From positions 1 through 20,578 of the forward strand of contig CAZKYN010000028.1 in assembly GCA_964556675.1 (NCBI GenBank): a DNA stretch of 20,578 nt. The letters are read 5' to 3'. Numbering within the stretch: position 1 is the stretch's first letter; each line of letters starts with the position of its first letter. This document shows positions 13,649 through 20,578 of the stretch, one piece after another. Both the position numbers and the translations under genes were made by a program. The notes beneath the pieces were generated by a model. That model was given only the letters and a program-made list of their open reading frames with translations. It did no database searches and had not been told where the DNA came from. Source of the DNA: JBDKTK01 sp964556675 (GTDB taxonomy: Bacteria > Desulfobacterota > Syntrophia > Syntrophales > UBA4778).

Positions 13649-14707
13649 ATGCAAGCCGCTGTTTGGTACAATAAAGAAGACATTCGGATTGAGGATGTCC
13701 CAGACCCGAAGACGCGACCGGGGCAGGTGAAAGTTAAAATCAAGACCTGCGGCATCTGCGGCTCCGATCTCCATGAGTTCAGAAGCGGGCCCTTCATAAT
13801 CCCTACAAAGCCCCATCCCCTTACAGGAAAGGCAAACGGCCCCATTATACTGGGTCATGAGTTCTCGGCCGAAGTCCTGGAGATCGGCGAGGGGGTCCAA
13901 AGTGTGAAACCGGGCGACCGCGTGACCGTGAACCCTCTCATATATTGCGGAAAATGTCATTATTGCAGGACAGGGCAGTACATCATGTGCACCAAGCTGG
14001 GCACGGCGGGTTTTGCCTGGGATGGCGCGTTTGCCGAGATCGGAGTTTTTCCTGAATACAGTATCCTGAAATTGCCCGAAACCATAAGCGACGATGAGGG
14101 CGCCTTTGTGGAACCGCTGGCCGTGGCAATCCATGCCGTGAACAGGGCCAAAATGAAGGTCGGCGCAAATGTGGCCGTTATCGGCGCCGGGCCCATCGGG
14201 CTCCTCGTCATGCAGGCCTGCCGCGCCGCCGGAGCCGGCAAGGTCTTTGTCATCGAACCGCTCAAGGGCCGCCGTGAACTGGCACTGAAGACGGGAGCAA
14301 ATGCCGTCTTCGATCCTGCCCGGGAAGACGCGGGCAAGGCGATCGGCGAATTTACAGGCAATCTCCGCGCAAATTGGGCTTTCGATTGTGTGGGCAATCA
14401 GGCGTCCTTCGACACCGCCGTAAAGGTGACCGGCCGCCGGGCGGTTATCTGCGTAGTGGGTCTTGCCATGAGACCCATCACAGTGCCGTTCATCAGGCTG
14501 TGGGGCCACGAGAAGGAACTCACTTTCTCAAGCGGCTACCAGGACGAGTTCGCCGCGGCGATTGACTATCTTTCCGATGGTCGTGTAAATATCCACCCCC
14601 TTATTACGGCCCGGATCAAGATAAAGAACTTCGTGGATAAGGGCATAAAGGAGTTGATAGAGCACGGCAGCGATCATATAAAAATTCTGGTCTACCCTGA
14701 GCAATAA
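13649..14707 (+). CDS. Zinc-dependent medium-chain alcohol dehydrogenase (butanediol/threonine dehydrogenase type)
   Basis: The 352-residue protein has the full zinc MDR pattern: catalytic zinc ligands Cys37 (CGICGSD) and His70-Glu71 (GHE) and the Glu in FVEPLAVA; structural zinc Cys 100, 103, 106 and 114; and the Rossmann motif VIGAGPIGLL. The insertion GPFIIPTKPHPLTGK before GHE is typical of (R,R)-2,3-butanediol dehydrogenases and relatives. It should oxidise a secondary alcohol to a ketone with NAD. Next to acetoin-type E1 genes it may make the alpha-hydroxyketone or oxo substrate of the complex; that is inference. AAAGGAG precedes the ATG. Confidence 0.9.
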   Translation: MQAAVWYNKEDIRIEDVPDPKTRPGQVKVKIKTCGICGSDLHEFRSGPFIIPTKPHPLTGKANGPIILGHEFSAEVLEIGEGVQSVKPGDRVTVNPLIYCGKCHYCRTGQYIMCTKLGTAGFAWDGAFAEIGVFPEYSILKLPETISDDEGAFVEPLAVAIHAVNRAKMKVGANVAVIGAGPIGLLVMQACRAAGAGKVFVIEPLKGRRELALKTGANAVFDPAREDAGKAIGEFTGNLRANWAFDCVGNQASFDTAVKVTGRRAVICVVGLAMRPITVPFIRLWGHEKELTFSSGYQDEFAAAIDYLSDGRVNIHPLITARIKIKNFVDKGIKELIEHGSDHIKILVYPEQ

Positions 14708-14723
14708 TGTAGGAGGAAAAAGT

Positions 14724-15518
14724 ATGAATTTGACCTATTTCGATCTGAAAGGCAAAGTGGCCCTCATCACCGGAGGCGCAACCGGCATTGGCAGAGGCAT
14801 TGCAGACGGACTCGCAGATGCGGGCGCAACTATCGTTTTGTGCTCCAGGCGCATGGAAGTCCTCGAACAGGCCTGCAAGGAAATTCACGAGCGGGCTAGC
14901 GTGAATACGTTGGCAGTTCCCCTTGATATCACAAAAACGGACCAGATAAAATCCGTAACTGACAGCGTGTGCAGGGAATTCGACGGGATAGACATCCTGG
15001 TCAATAACGCCGGCGTCGGCGGCAGCGAGAAACCGATAATCAATATAAAAAATCCCGATAAGGAAATGACAGAGGCCGACTGGGACGCGACGGTAGCAAC
15101 CGACCTGCGCGGGATATTCGTTCTGAGCCAGGCCGTCGCGAAAAAAATGATCGAGAGGGGGAAGGGAGGCAAGATCATCAACGTATCTTCGATCACGGCG
15201 TTGATTGGCATGCCGAACATGGCGGCTTATTGCTCAAGCAAGGCTGCGGTTGTGCAACTCACAAAGGTTATGGCCCTGGAGTGGATCCGCTACAATATCC
15301 AGGTCAATGCAATTCTGCCGGGATACTTTGAAACCCCGATGAACACGCACTTTTTTGCGACCGATATCGGCAAGCAGATAATTAAGAAAAACATCCCGAT
15401 GAACCGCCTCGGCCAAATGGAAGATATGAAAGGGCTTGCCATCTACCTGGCTTCCCCGGCCTCGAATTTCATGACGGGATCTACGGTGGTCATTGATGGC
15501 GGTCAGACAAGCTGGTAA
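14724..15518 (+). CDS. Short-chain dehydrogenase/reductase (classical SDR)
   Basis: The 264-residue protein has the classical SDR features in order: TGGATGIG (16-23) for NAD(P), NNAG (94-97), Ser155/156, Tyr169 and Lys173 (YCSSK), and a C-terminal VIDGGQ. Its tone (gluconate 5-dehydrogenase/3-oxoacyl reductase-like) gives no firm substrate; a hydroxyacyl-CoA or a diol/acetoin is plausible from its neighbours. AGGAGG precedes the ATG, 16 bases after the alcohol dehydrogenase. The 79-base gap after it contains a hairpin. Confidence 0.9.
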   Translation: MNLTYFDLKGKVALITGGATGIGRGIADGLADAGATIVLCSRRMEVLEQACKEIHERASVNTLAVPLDITKTDQIKSVTDSVCREFDGIDILVNNAGVGGSEKPIINIKNPDKEMTEADWDATVATDLRGIFVLSQAVAKKMIERGKGGKIINVSSITALIGMPNMAAYCSSKAAVVQLTKVMALEWIRYNIQVNAILPGYFETPMNTHFFATDIGKQIIKKNIPMNRLGQMEDMKGLAIYLASPASNFMTGSTVVIDGGQTSW

Positions 15519-15544
15519 ATGTCCCGATCTGTGAAAAACCAGCA

Positions 15545-15578
15545 GGGGGCGATATCTCCTTCCGATATACCCCCTTTT
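15545..15578 (+). terminator. Hairpin with short U-run between SDR and crotonase genes
   Basis: GGGGG pairs with CCCCC, then an internal loop, then ATATC with GATAT around a 7-base loop, followed by TTTT. It looks like a leaky intrinsic terminator or processing hairpin inside the operon, 20 bases before the crotonase ATG. I see no strong promoter after it, so the genes beyond are probably expressed by read-through. Confidence 0.5.
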
Positions 15579-15597
15579 ACGAATAAGAGGAGCCGGC

Positions 15598-16389
15598 ATG
15601 AAAATCAACGACTATAAAACTATTATCCTGGAAAAAGACGAAGAAGGGATCGGCACGCTGACGCTGAACCGCCCCGAAGTATTCAATGCCATCAGCGAGG
15701 AACTGATCGCCGAGATGCTCGATTCCCTCCGCTTTGTGAATGACGACTACGATATCAAAGTCCTCATCATAACAGGGGCCGGGAAAGGCTTCCAGGCGGG
15801 CGCGGACATCCGCGAGCTCAACGTTATGGGGATTGTCGATATTCTGCGCTGGAACGAAGGATTCCTGCGGGTCAACGCAACTGTTGAGAAACTCAGGCAA
15901 CCTGTAATTGCCGCCATAAACGGCCTGGCGCTCGGCGGAGGACTCGAGCTGGCGCTGGCGTGCTCGATAAGGATCGCGGCTGAAGGTGCGAAACTTGGGT
16001 TGCCCGAAGTGAAGCTGGGCATTATCCCGGGCACAGGCGGCACCCAGAGGCTTCCCCGTGTGATCGGCAAGGGCCGCGCGTATGAAATACTGCTGACAGG
16101 CGACCCCATTGATGCAGCGGAAGCTCTTAAGATCGGCCTCGTGAACAAGGTGGTCCCCAAGGGTGAAGCTGTCAAAGCCGCTGTGGATATGGCACGCCGG
16201 ATCATCGTGAACGGCCCATTCGCAGTGGAGATGTGCAAGGATGCCGTCGAGATCGGCATGGAGTGCCCCCTGGAACAGGCAGTGCAGTATTCGCAGAAAA
16301 ACTGCATAGCTTGTTTCGGCACCGAGGACATGAAGGAAGGGACAACGGCCTTCATAGAGAAGCGCAGAGCAAATTTTAAAGGAAAGTAA
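15598..16389 (+). CDS. Enoyl-CoA hydratase (crotonase family)
   Basis: The 263-residue protein has the crotonase core: the oxyanion-hole segments GAGKGFQAGADIREL and ALGGGLELALAC, and both catalytic glutamates, Glu117 (GGGLE) and Glu137 (LPEVKLGIIPG). Having both favours true hydration of a 2-enoyl-CoA to 3-hydroxyacyl-CoA rather than an isomerase-only enzyme. It could take crotonyl-CoA, the product of the AbfD-type dehydratase at this locus, or the enoyl-CoA made by the acyl-CoA dehydrogenase downstream. AGAGGAG lies before the ATG. The E2 gene follows after 12 bases. Confidence 0.93.
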   Translation: MKINDYKTIILEKDEEGIGTLTLNRPEVFNAISEELIAEMLDSLRFVNDDYDIKVLIITGAGKGFQAGADIRELNVMGIVDILRWNEGFLRVNATVEKLRQPVIAAINGLALGGGLELALACSIRIAAEGAKLGLPEVKLGIIPGTGGTQRLPRVIGKGRAYEILLTGDPIDAAEALKIGLVNKVVPKGEAVKAAVDMARRIIVNGPFAVEMCKDAVEIGMECPLEQAVQYSQKNCIACFGTEDMKEGTTAFIEKRRANFKGK

Positions 16390-16401
16390 TGGAGAATTGA
16401 A

Positions 16402-16566
16402 ATGCCGGTTGAGATTGTCATGCCCAAGCTTGGTCTGACCATGACCGAGGGTTTGATTGTTGAATGGAGAAAGAAGACAGGAGATCAGGTCAGTAAAGGT
16501 GACATCCTCTTTGTCCTCGAAACCGAAAAAGTAACTTATGAGGTAGAAGCCCCGAAGACGGAATAA
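16402..16566 (+). CDS. E2 lipoyl domain, N-terminal fragment cut off by a frameshift
   Basis: The 54-residue frame reads a lipoyl domain, MPKLGLTMTEGLIVEW then VLETEKVTYEVEAP, with the lipoylated Lys43 present. It then loses frame at 16549-16555 (GCCCCGAAG) and ends at TAA 16564. One more C or G there gives APEDGIMGNIIV, exactly the continuation found in the sister domain of the E3 gene, and joins this fragment to the E2 core as one 411-residue protein. The stop overlaps the next ATG by one base (TAATG). As written, the fragment lacks the last two beta strands of the domain and would not fold normally. Confidence 0.8.
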   Translation: MPVEIVMPKLGLTMTEGLIVEWRKKTGDQVSKGDILFVLETEKVTYEVEAPKTE

Positions 16567-17636
16567 TGGGCAATATTATAGTAAACGAACAGGAGACGGT
16601 TCCAGTGGGCGCGGCTGTCGTCTTTTTGCTGAAGCCGGGTGAAAGCGCCGCCGAATTGCCTAAATCTGCAGCTGCGGCCCCATCAGTCCCACAAACCTCC
16701 CTCGGGACTGCTCCGGCCGCAGCCCAAGCGGTCTCCGCTTCCGCGTTGCCCGCATCCGGCGAGCGCGTGAAAGCCACACCGCTTGCAAAAAAAGCGGCCA
16801 GGGAATACGCGATAGAACTCTCGGCCGTTACAGGCACGGGTCCCGGCGGAAGGATACTCCGGGACGATGTGGAAAGGACCAAAGCGGCAGCCGCCCAGGC
16901 GCCGCCTGCACCGGCTCCCGCACCCGCTGCTCCGGCACCTGCTTCGGATTCGGCCGCCCTGGTGAAGTTCACCGGCATGCGGAAGACGATCGCCAGGAGA
17001 ATGCTGCAGAGCAAGGTTGAAGCGGCGCAGGCATACATGGGCAATGCCGTTGATGCTTCCAGGATACAGCAGCTCCGCGGCGAGCTTCTGCCCTCTATCG
17101 AAAAGAAATCAGGAGTGCGAATAACCATAACCGACCTGATGATGAAAATAACGGGTGCTGCACTGAGGGAGCATCCCGTAATCAACACCCGCTGGACGGA
17201 CCAGGGGATACTGTACCTGCCCGAGGTCAACATGGGCATGGCAATGGCCCTGGACGGCGGCCTCATAGTGCCGGTTATCAAAAATATAAACGGCAAGAGC
17301 CTTGGGCAGATAGCTCGGGACCGCGTGTCCCTGATCGAGAAAGGCAAGAAGAACAGCTTCCTCCCGGACGATATTTCGGGAAGCACTTTCACCCTCTCCG
17401 CGATGGGAATGTTCGGGCTGGAGACTTTCTCAGCCATCATAAATCAACCTGAAAACGCCATTCTGGCAGTGGGGGCGATCATAGATAAACCTGTTGCCCT
17501 GAAAGGGCAAGTGGTCATCCGGCCCATGATGATCGTCAATTTGACGTATGACCATAGGACTATCGACGGGGCCGAAGCGGGAAAATTCATGAGGACATTG
17601 AAGGAAATGATAGAGGAGCCGCTTTGTATACTATAG
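16566..17636 (+). CDS. Dihydrolipoamide acyltransferase (E2) core, frameshifted from its lipoyl domain
   Basis: This 356-residue frame starts with the end of the lipoyl domain (GNIIVNEQETVPVGAAV). It continues through an Ala/Pro linker, a peripheral subunit-binding domain (about residues 68-104, ATPLAKKAAREYAIELSAVTGTGPGG in substance), a second Ala/Pro linker and a complete catalytic domain ending with the active-site motif DHRTIDG (His330, Asp334). The E2 transfers the acyl unit from E1 to CoA and forms the core of the complex. Restart at the TAATG overlap could make a lipoyl-less but otherwise complete E2 core. Alternatively the missing base is a sequencing error and the true gene runs 16402-17636. 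Confidence 0.88.
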   Translation: MGNIIVNEQETVPVGAAVVFLLKPGESAAELPKSAAAAPSVPQTSLGTAPAAAQAVSASALPASGERVKATPLAKKAAREYAIELSAVTGTGPGGRILRDDVERTKAAAAQAPPAPAPAPAAPAPASDSAALVKFTGMRKTIARRMLQSKVEAAQAYMGNAVDASRIQQLRGELLPSIEKKSGVRITITDLMMKITGAALREHPVINTRWTDQGILYLPEVNMGMAMALDGGLIVPVIKNINGKSLGQIARDRVSLIEKGKKNSFLPDDISGSTFTLSAMGMFGLETFSAIINQPENAILAVGAIIDKPVALKGQVVIRPMMIVNLTYDHRTIDGAEAGKFMRTLKEMIEEPLCIL

Positions 17637-17685
17637 ACGCACTCGCGAGACGGGAATCAAAATTCGACAGACGAGGTTAATTCGA

Positions 17686-19398
17686 ATGCCTTTGAATATA
17701 TTGATGCCAAAGCTCGGACTCACGATGACCGAGGGACTGATTGTGGAATGGAGGAGAAAAGAGGGCGATCCAGTCACAAAAGGGGAGATCCTCTTTGTCC
17801 TTGAAACAGAAAAAGTAACCTACGAAGTGGAAGCGCCCGAGGATGGGATCCTGGGCAGGATAATTGTACAGGCCGGGCAGACCGTGCCCGTGGGCGCCGC
17901 AGTCGGCCTGCTCCTTAAGCCCGGGGAAACACTCGCGAGCGCACCTTGTACAAATGCCGATGAGGATTCAAAGGCAGCCCAGGCCCCTAAAGCTTCTCCC
18001 GTGACGCCCTCAACCGCCGCCAAAAAGAGAATAATAATTATCGGCGGCGGCGTGGGCGGTTATCCAGGCGCGATCCGCGCCGCCCGCATGGGTGCGGAAG
18101 TCACGCTAATCGAGAGAGACGCCCTTGGGGGCACTTGCCTAAATTACGGGTGCATCCCCACAAATGCCCTGTTGAAATCAGCCGATGTCATTCGCACGAT
18201 GAAAGATTCTGAGTCGTTTGGGATCAGGTGCAAGGGCTACGAAATTAACTTCCCGGCGATCATGGACAGGAAGAACTCCGTGGTCGCGCAGCTCACCCGA
18301 GGGGTCAGCGTACTGCTGTCCGCAAAGAAAATAAAGGTTATCAAGGGTACGGCATCTTTCGTTGACGCCAAAACGGTGCAAATCACAGAGACGGGCGAGA
18401 AAGTCCGGGGCGATGCGATTCTCATTGCCTCCGGTTCAAAGCCGGGCACCATCCCCGTTAATGGGCTTGACGGCCCTGATGTGATGGACTCGAACCAGGT
18501 GTTGGCAATGAAAACCGTACCGAAGAGCGTAGTAGTTATAGGCGGCGGTGTTATCGGCGTCGAATTTGCCCAGTTCCTGACGGCAATGGGCGCCCAGGTC
18601 GCGATTATCGAAATGATGCCCGGGCTTGTCCCCGGACTGGACAAAGAGATCTCCGCGTCTCTTCAGAAGCACCTGGAAAAAGCGGGAGTCAAGGTAATAA
18701 CCGGCGCTGCCGTGCAAGGAGTCTCCACCGGAAATCCGGGGAACAACACGGTGACTTACAAGACAGGCGACAAGAATGAGAGCGTCACGGCGGAAAAGGT
18801 ATTCCTCACGGTGGGAAGAAAGCCGGATTTCTCTCTCCTCAATATAGACAAAATCGGGATTAAGCAGGAGAGGGGGGCAATAATTGTCAATGATTTTCTG
18901 GAGACCAGCGTTCCCGGCATATATGCCGCCGGTGATGTAATCGGAGGGATCATGCTGGCTCACCTCGCTTCCGCGGAAAGCGAATGCGCAATCAAAAATA
19001 TAATGGGGTACAAGGAGGCGATGAACTATAAGGCAGTGCCTTCCTGTATTTATACTACGCCCGAGGTCGGGTGCGTGGGGCTTACCGAGGAAGCCGCCAA
19101 GCAGCAAGGAGAAATAAAGGTAGGGCGCTTCCCCCTGCGCGGAAACGGCAAAGCGCTGGTCCTCAATGAGACCGAGGGCATGGTCAAGATTATCTCCGAC
19201 AGGAAATACGGAGAGATATTGGGCGTGCACATAATCGGTCCGCATGCCACGGACATGATAGCGGAAGCCGTCCTGGGCATGACAATGGAAATGACAGCCG
19301 AGGAACTTGCAAATGCCATCCATCCTCACCCCACTGTTTCCGAGGCGATCATGGAAGCGGCGATGGTTATCTCCGGGGGGGCTGTTCACATACCCTGA
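17686..19398 (+). CDS. lpdA: Dihydrolipoamide dehydrogenase (E3) with N-terminal lipoyl domain
   Basis: The 570-residue protein has an intact lipoyl domain (1-80, Lys43 in ETEKVTYEV, and APEDGILGRIIV), a linker, and then a full flavoprotein E3. The FAD motif is IIIIGGGVGGYPGA, the redox disulfide is Cys151/Cys156 (GGTCLNYGCIP), the NAD motif is VVVIGGGVIGVEF, and the C-terminal base is His548 with Glu553 (HPHPTVSE). It reoxidises dihydrolipoamide with NAD. Lipoyl-bearing E3s are known in some pyruvate and acetoin dehydrogenase complexes. Its lipoyl domain is close to that of the neighbouring E2 at DNA and protein level, so one is a duplicate of the other. Confidence 0.95.
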   Translation: MPLNILMPKLGLTMTEGLIVEWRRKEGDPVTKGEILFVLETEKVTYEVEAPEDGILGRIIVQAGQTVPVGAAVGLLLKPGETLASAPCTNADEDSKAAQAPKASPVTPSTAAKKRIIIIGGGVGGYPGAIRAARMGAEVTLIERDALGGTCLNYGCIPTNALLKSADVIRTMKDSESFGIRCKGYEINFPAIMDRKNSVVAQLTRGVSVLLSAKKIKVIKGTASFVDAKTVQITETGEKVRGDAILIASGSKPGTIPVNGLDGPDVMDSNQVLAMKTVPKSVVVIGGGVIGVEFAQFLTAMGAQVAIIEMMPGLVPGLDKEISASLQKHLEKAGVKVITGAAVQGVSTGNPGNNTVTYKTGDKNESVTAEKVFLTVGRKPDFSLLNIDKIGIKQERGAIIVNDFLETSVPGIYAAGDVIGGIMLAHLASAESECAIKNIMGYKEAMNYKAVPSCIYTTPEVGCVGLTEEAAKQQGEIKVGRFPLRGNGKALVLNETEGMVKIISDRKYGEILGVHIIGPHATDMIAEAVLGMTMEMTAEELANAIHPHPTVSEAIMEAAMVISGGAVHIP

Positions 19399-19452
19399 TT
19401 TAATATTTGAGGAGATATTGTTTACCCTAGAGGATTCAAGGAGGTTTGAAAC

Positions 19453-20578
19453 ATGGCTTGGAATTTCGGATACACAAAGGAAGAGGAAGCTTATCGTCAG
19501 AGGGTTGCCGCTTTCCTGGATAAAGAATTGACAGAAGAGATTGCCCGCCAGAACTGGGAAGACTTGGGGCTGGGCGAGTCAGGCAGGGCATTCGGGAAGA
19601 AATTGTACGAGGCGGGGGTTCTCGGATGGAGCTGGCCTAAGGAATATGGTGGAAAGGGACTTTCCCCCGTTTACGATTTCATCCTCATCGACGAGCTTGG
19701 AAAACGCTGGAGCGCGCATGTCCCCAATGATGTCGCATACACTATGGTGGGGCATACTATCCTGCGCCGCGGCAGCGAGAGGATGAAAAAGGAATTCATC
19801 CCCCGCATTGTCCGTGGAGAGATCGAATTCGGCCTGGGCTACACCGAACCCGAAGCGGGCTCGGACCTCGCCAGCATGAAGATGACGGCGATCGACCAGG
19901 GCGATTGCTACCTGGTGAACGGCCAGAAGACATTCAATACGGAAAGCCATTACGCTGACTATCATTGGCTGGCCGCGAAGACGGACCCGAAAGTCTCACC
20001 CTATAAAGGTATCAGCCTTTTCATCGTTGACCAGAGGGCCCCGGGGATCACTATCAGGCCCATGATAACGATGTCGGGCGAGAGGACCAACGAGGTATTC
20101 TATGATGACGTGAAGGTCCCCAAAGACCGCCTGGTTGGCGAGGTCAATAAGGGCTTCTATTACATGATGGAAGCGCTCATGTCCGAACGCAACTACGTCT
20201 TTACACCCTCGCGCTACTATCCTTTCCTGAACATGCTGATCGATTACTCCAGGAAAACCACGTTCATGGGCAGACCGTTGGCGGAGAACCCCCTCGTGAG
20301 GCAGAGAATCGCCCAGATCGCTGTTGAGATCGACACCGCCCAGCTCCTTTCAGAACACGCGAGATGGATGGAGTGGAACCATCAAAATATGACCTGCGAG
20401 CCTGAGATCACGAAGGTCGTGGTTTCCGAGATGGAGCAGCGCCTTGTAGACAGTGCCATGCAGGTTCTCGACCAGTATTGCCTGTTGAAGGAAGGTTCCA
20501 AGTACGTGCCCTCAGGCGGCCGAATCGAGTGGGAGTTCCTGCACTCCTTTATGACCACAATCGGCGCCGGCACGAGCG
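19453..20578 (+). CDS. Acyl-CoA dehydrogenase, C-terminus cut by the window end
   Basis: The frame opens at ATG 19453 after a strong AAGGAGG and stays open to the edge (375 residues). It has the acyl-CoA dehydrogenase layout: N-terminal helices, LGWSWPKEYGGKGLS, the FAD/substrate signature YTEPEAGSDLASM (130-142), NGQKTFNT, the middle beta domain, and the C-terminal helical domain ending in IGAGTS, where family members continue with the EI-R motif. It introduces a 2,3 double bond into an acyl-CoA and passes electrons to ETF, so it would supply the crotonase. The 55 bases before it hold no promoter I trust. It resembles the larger acid-type (pimeloyl-CoA-like) branch by eye only. Confidence 0.92.
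   Translation, partial: MAWNFGYTKEEEAYRQRVAAFLDKELTEEIARQNWEDLGLGESGRAFGKKLYEAGVLGWSWPKEYGGKGLSPVYDFILIDELGKRWSAHVPNDVAYTMVGHTILRRGSERMKKEFIPRIVRGEIEFGLGYTEPEAGSDLASMKMTAIDQGDCYLVNGQKTFNTESHYADYHWLAAKTDPKVSPYKGISLFIVDQRAPGITIRPMITMSGERTNEVFYDDVKVPKDRLVGEVNKGFYYMMEALMSERNYVFTPSRYYPFLNMLIDYSRKTTFMGRPLAENPLVRQRIAQIAVEIDTAQLLSEHARWMEWNHQNMTCEPEITKVVVSEMEQRLVDSAMQVLDQYCLLKEGSKYVPSGGRIEWEFLHSFMTTIGAGTS

Noticed and set aside
16540..16570. Programmed -1 ribosomal frameshift in the E2 gene
   Set aside because: A -1 slip from CCG to CCC would give the right product, but there is no canonical heptamer and no strong hairpin just after it; kept only as an alternative to a missing base.
16490..17440. A 316-residue minus-strand frame opposite the E2 gene
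   Set aside because: Ala/Ser-rich antisense shadow; the plus strand has the complete E2 motifs.
18436..19389. A 317-residue minus-strand frame opposite the E3 gene
   Set aside because: No recognisable motif; the plus strand encodes a full lipoamide dehydrogenase.
1..20578. CRISPR arrays, tRNA/rRNA genes, transposases, integrases, attachment sites
   Set aside because: No regularly spaced repeats, no conserved RNA gene sequence and no recombinase motif seen on either strand by eye.

Overview
The window looks like part of a chromosome, probably fragmentary and metagenomic, from an anaerobic Gram-negative bacterium. My best guess is a Desulfobacterota/deltaproteobacterial relative. The evidence is a 4-hydroxybutyryl-CoA dehydratase-type radical enzyme (an oxygen-sensitive Fe-S/FAD family), a PEP-CTERM surface protein, a TAXI-type TRAP transporter remnant, two Cys-rich proteins (DUF3795-like and DUF6125-like) and lipoproteins with lipoboxes. 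Taxonomy is inference. There are no rRNA, tRNA, CRISPR or insertion-sequence signals.

Left part (1-6630), miscellaneous and partly decayed. The window opens inside a sugar ABC-transporter ATPase that runs, without a stop, into the signal peptide of a GH43 glycosidase lipoprotein; this is a chimeric junction. Then come a small unknown protein, an ambiguous low-complexity stretch around a bidirectional hairpin, a small lipoprotein, a DUF3795-like Cys-rich protein and a secreted alpha/beta hydrolase. The hydrolase is convergent with a short PEP-CTERM protein whose frame is broken by one base. An orphan NarL/LuxR response regulator follows. Next are the shredded 3' end of a TAXI transporter gene, which I recognise only by reading across frames, and about 440 bases of AT-rich DNA.

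Right part (6630-20578), a coherent catabolic locus. On the minus strand are an AbfD-type dehydratase with a translationally coupled Cys-rich small protein, an ACS-family MFS carrier with its own promoter and terminator, and a DUF6125-like protein. On the plus strand, divergent from these, is one long run: TetR regulator, TPP-dependent E1 alpha and beta, a zinc alcohol dehydrogenase of the butanediol/threonine dehydrogenase type, an SDR, a crotonase, a lipoamide E2, a lipoamide dehydrogenase with its own lipoyl domain, and an acyl-CoA dehydrogenase cut by the window end.

Four copies of a palindrome built on TGAGCG/CGCTCA lie at the MFS promoter (two), the TetR promoter and the E1 alpha/E1 beta junction. 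They are the probable operators of the TetR protein and tie both arms into one regulon. A sensible reading is: import of an organic acid or hydroxy compound, alcohol oxidation by the two dehydrogenases, oxidative cleavage to an acyl-CoA by the E1/E2/E3 complex, and acyl-CoA processing by the dehydratase, crotonase and acyl-CoA dehydrogenase. The substrate cannot be read from the sequence.

Two genes (PEP-CTERM protein and E2) carry the same type of lesion, one base missing at a short C-run within a proline codon. In the E2 this splits the lipoyl domain, while the E3 next door carries an intact, very similar lipoyl domain. This is either a systematic sequencing error or a real rearrangement of lipoyl function.
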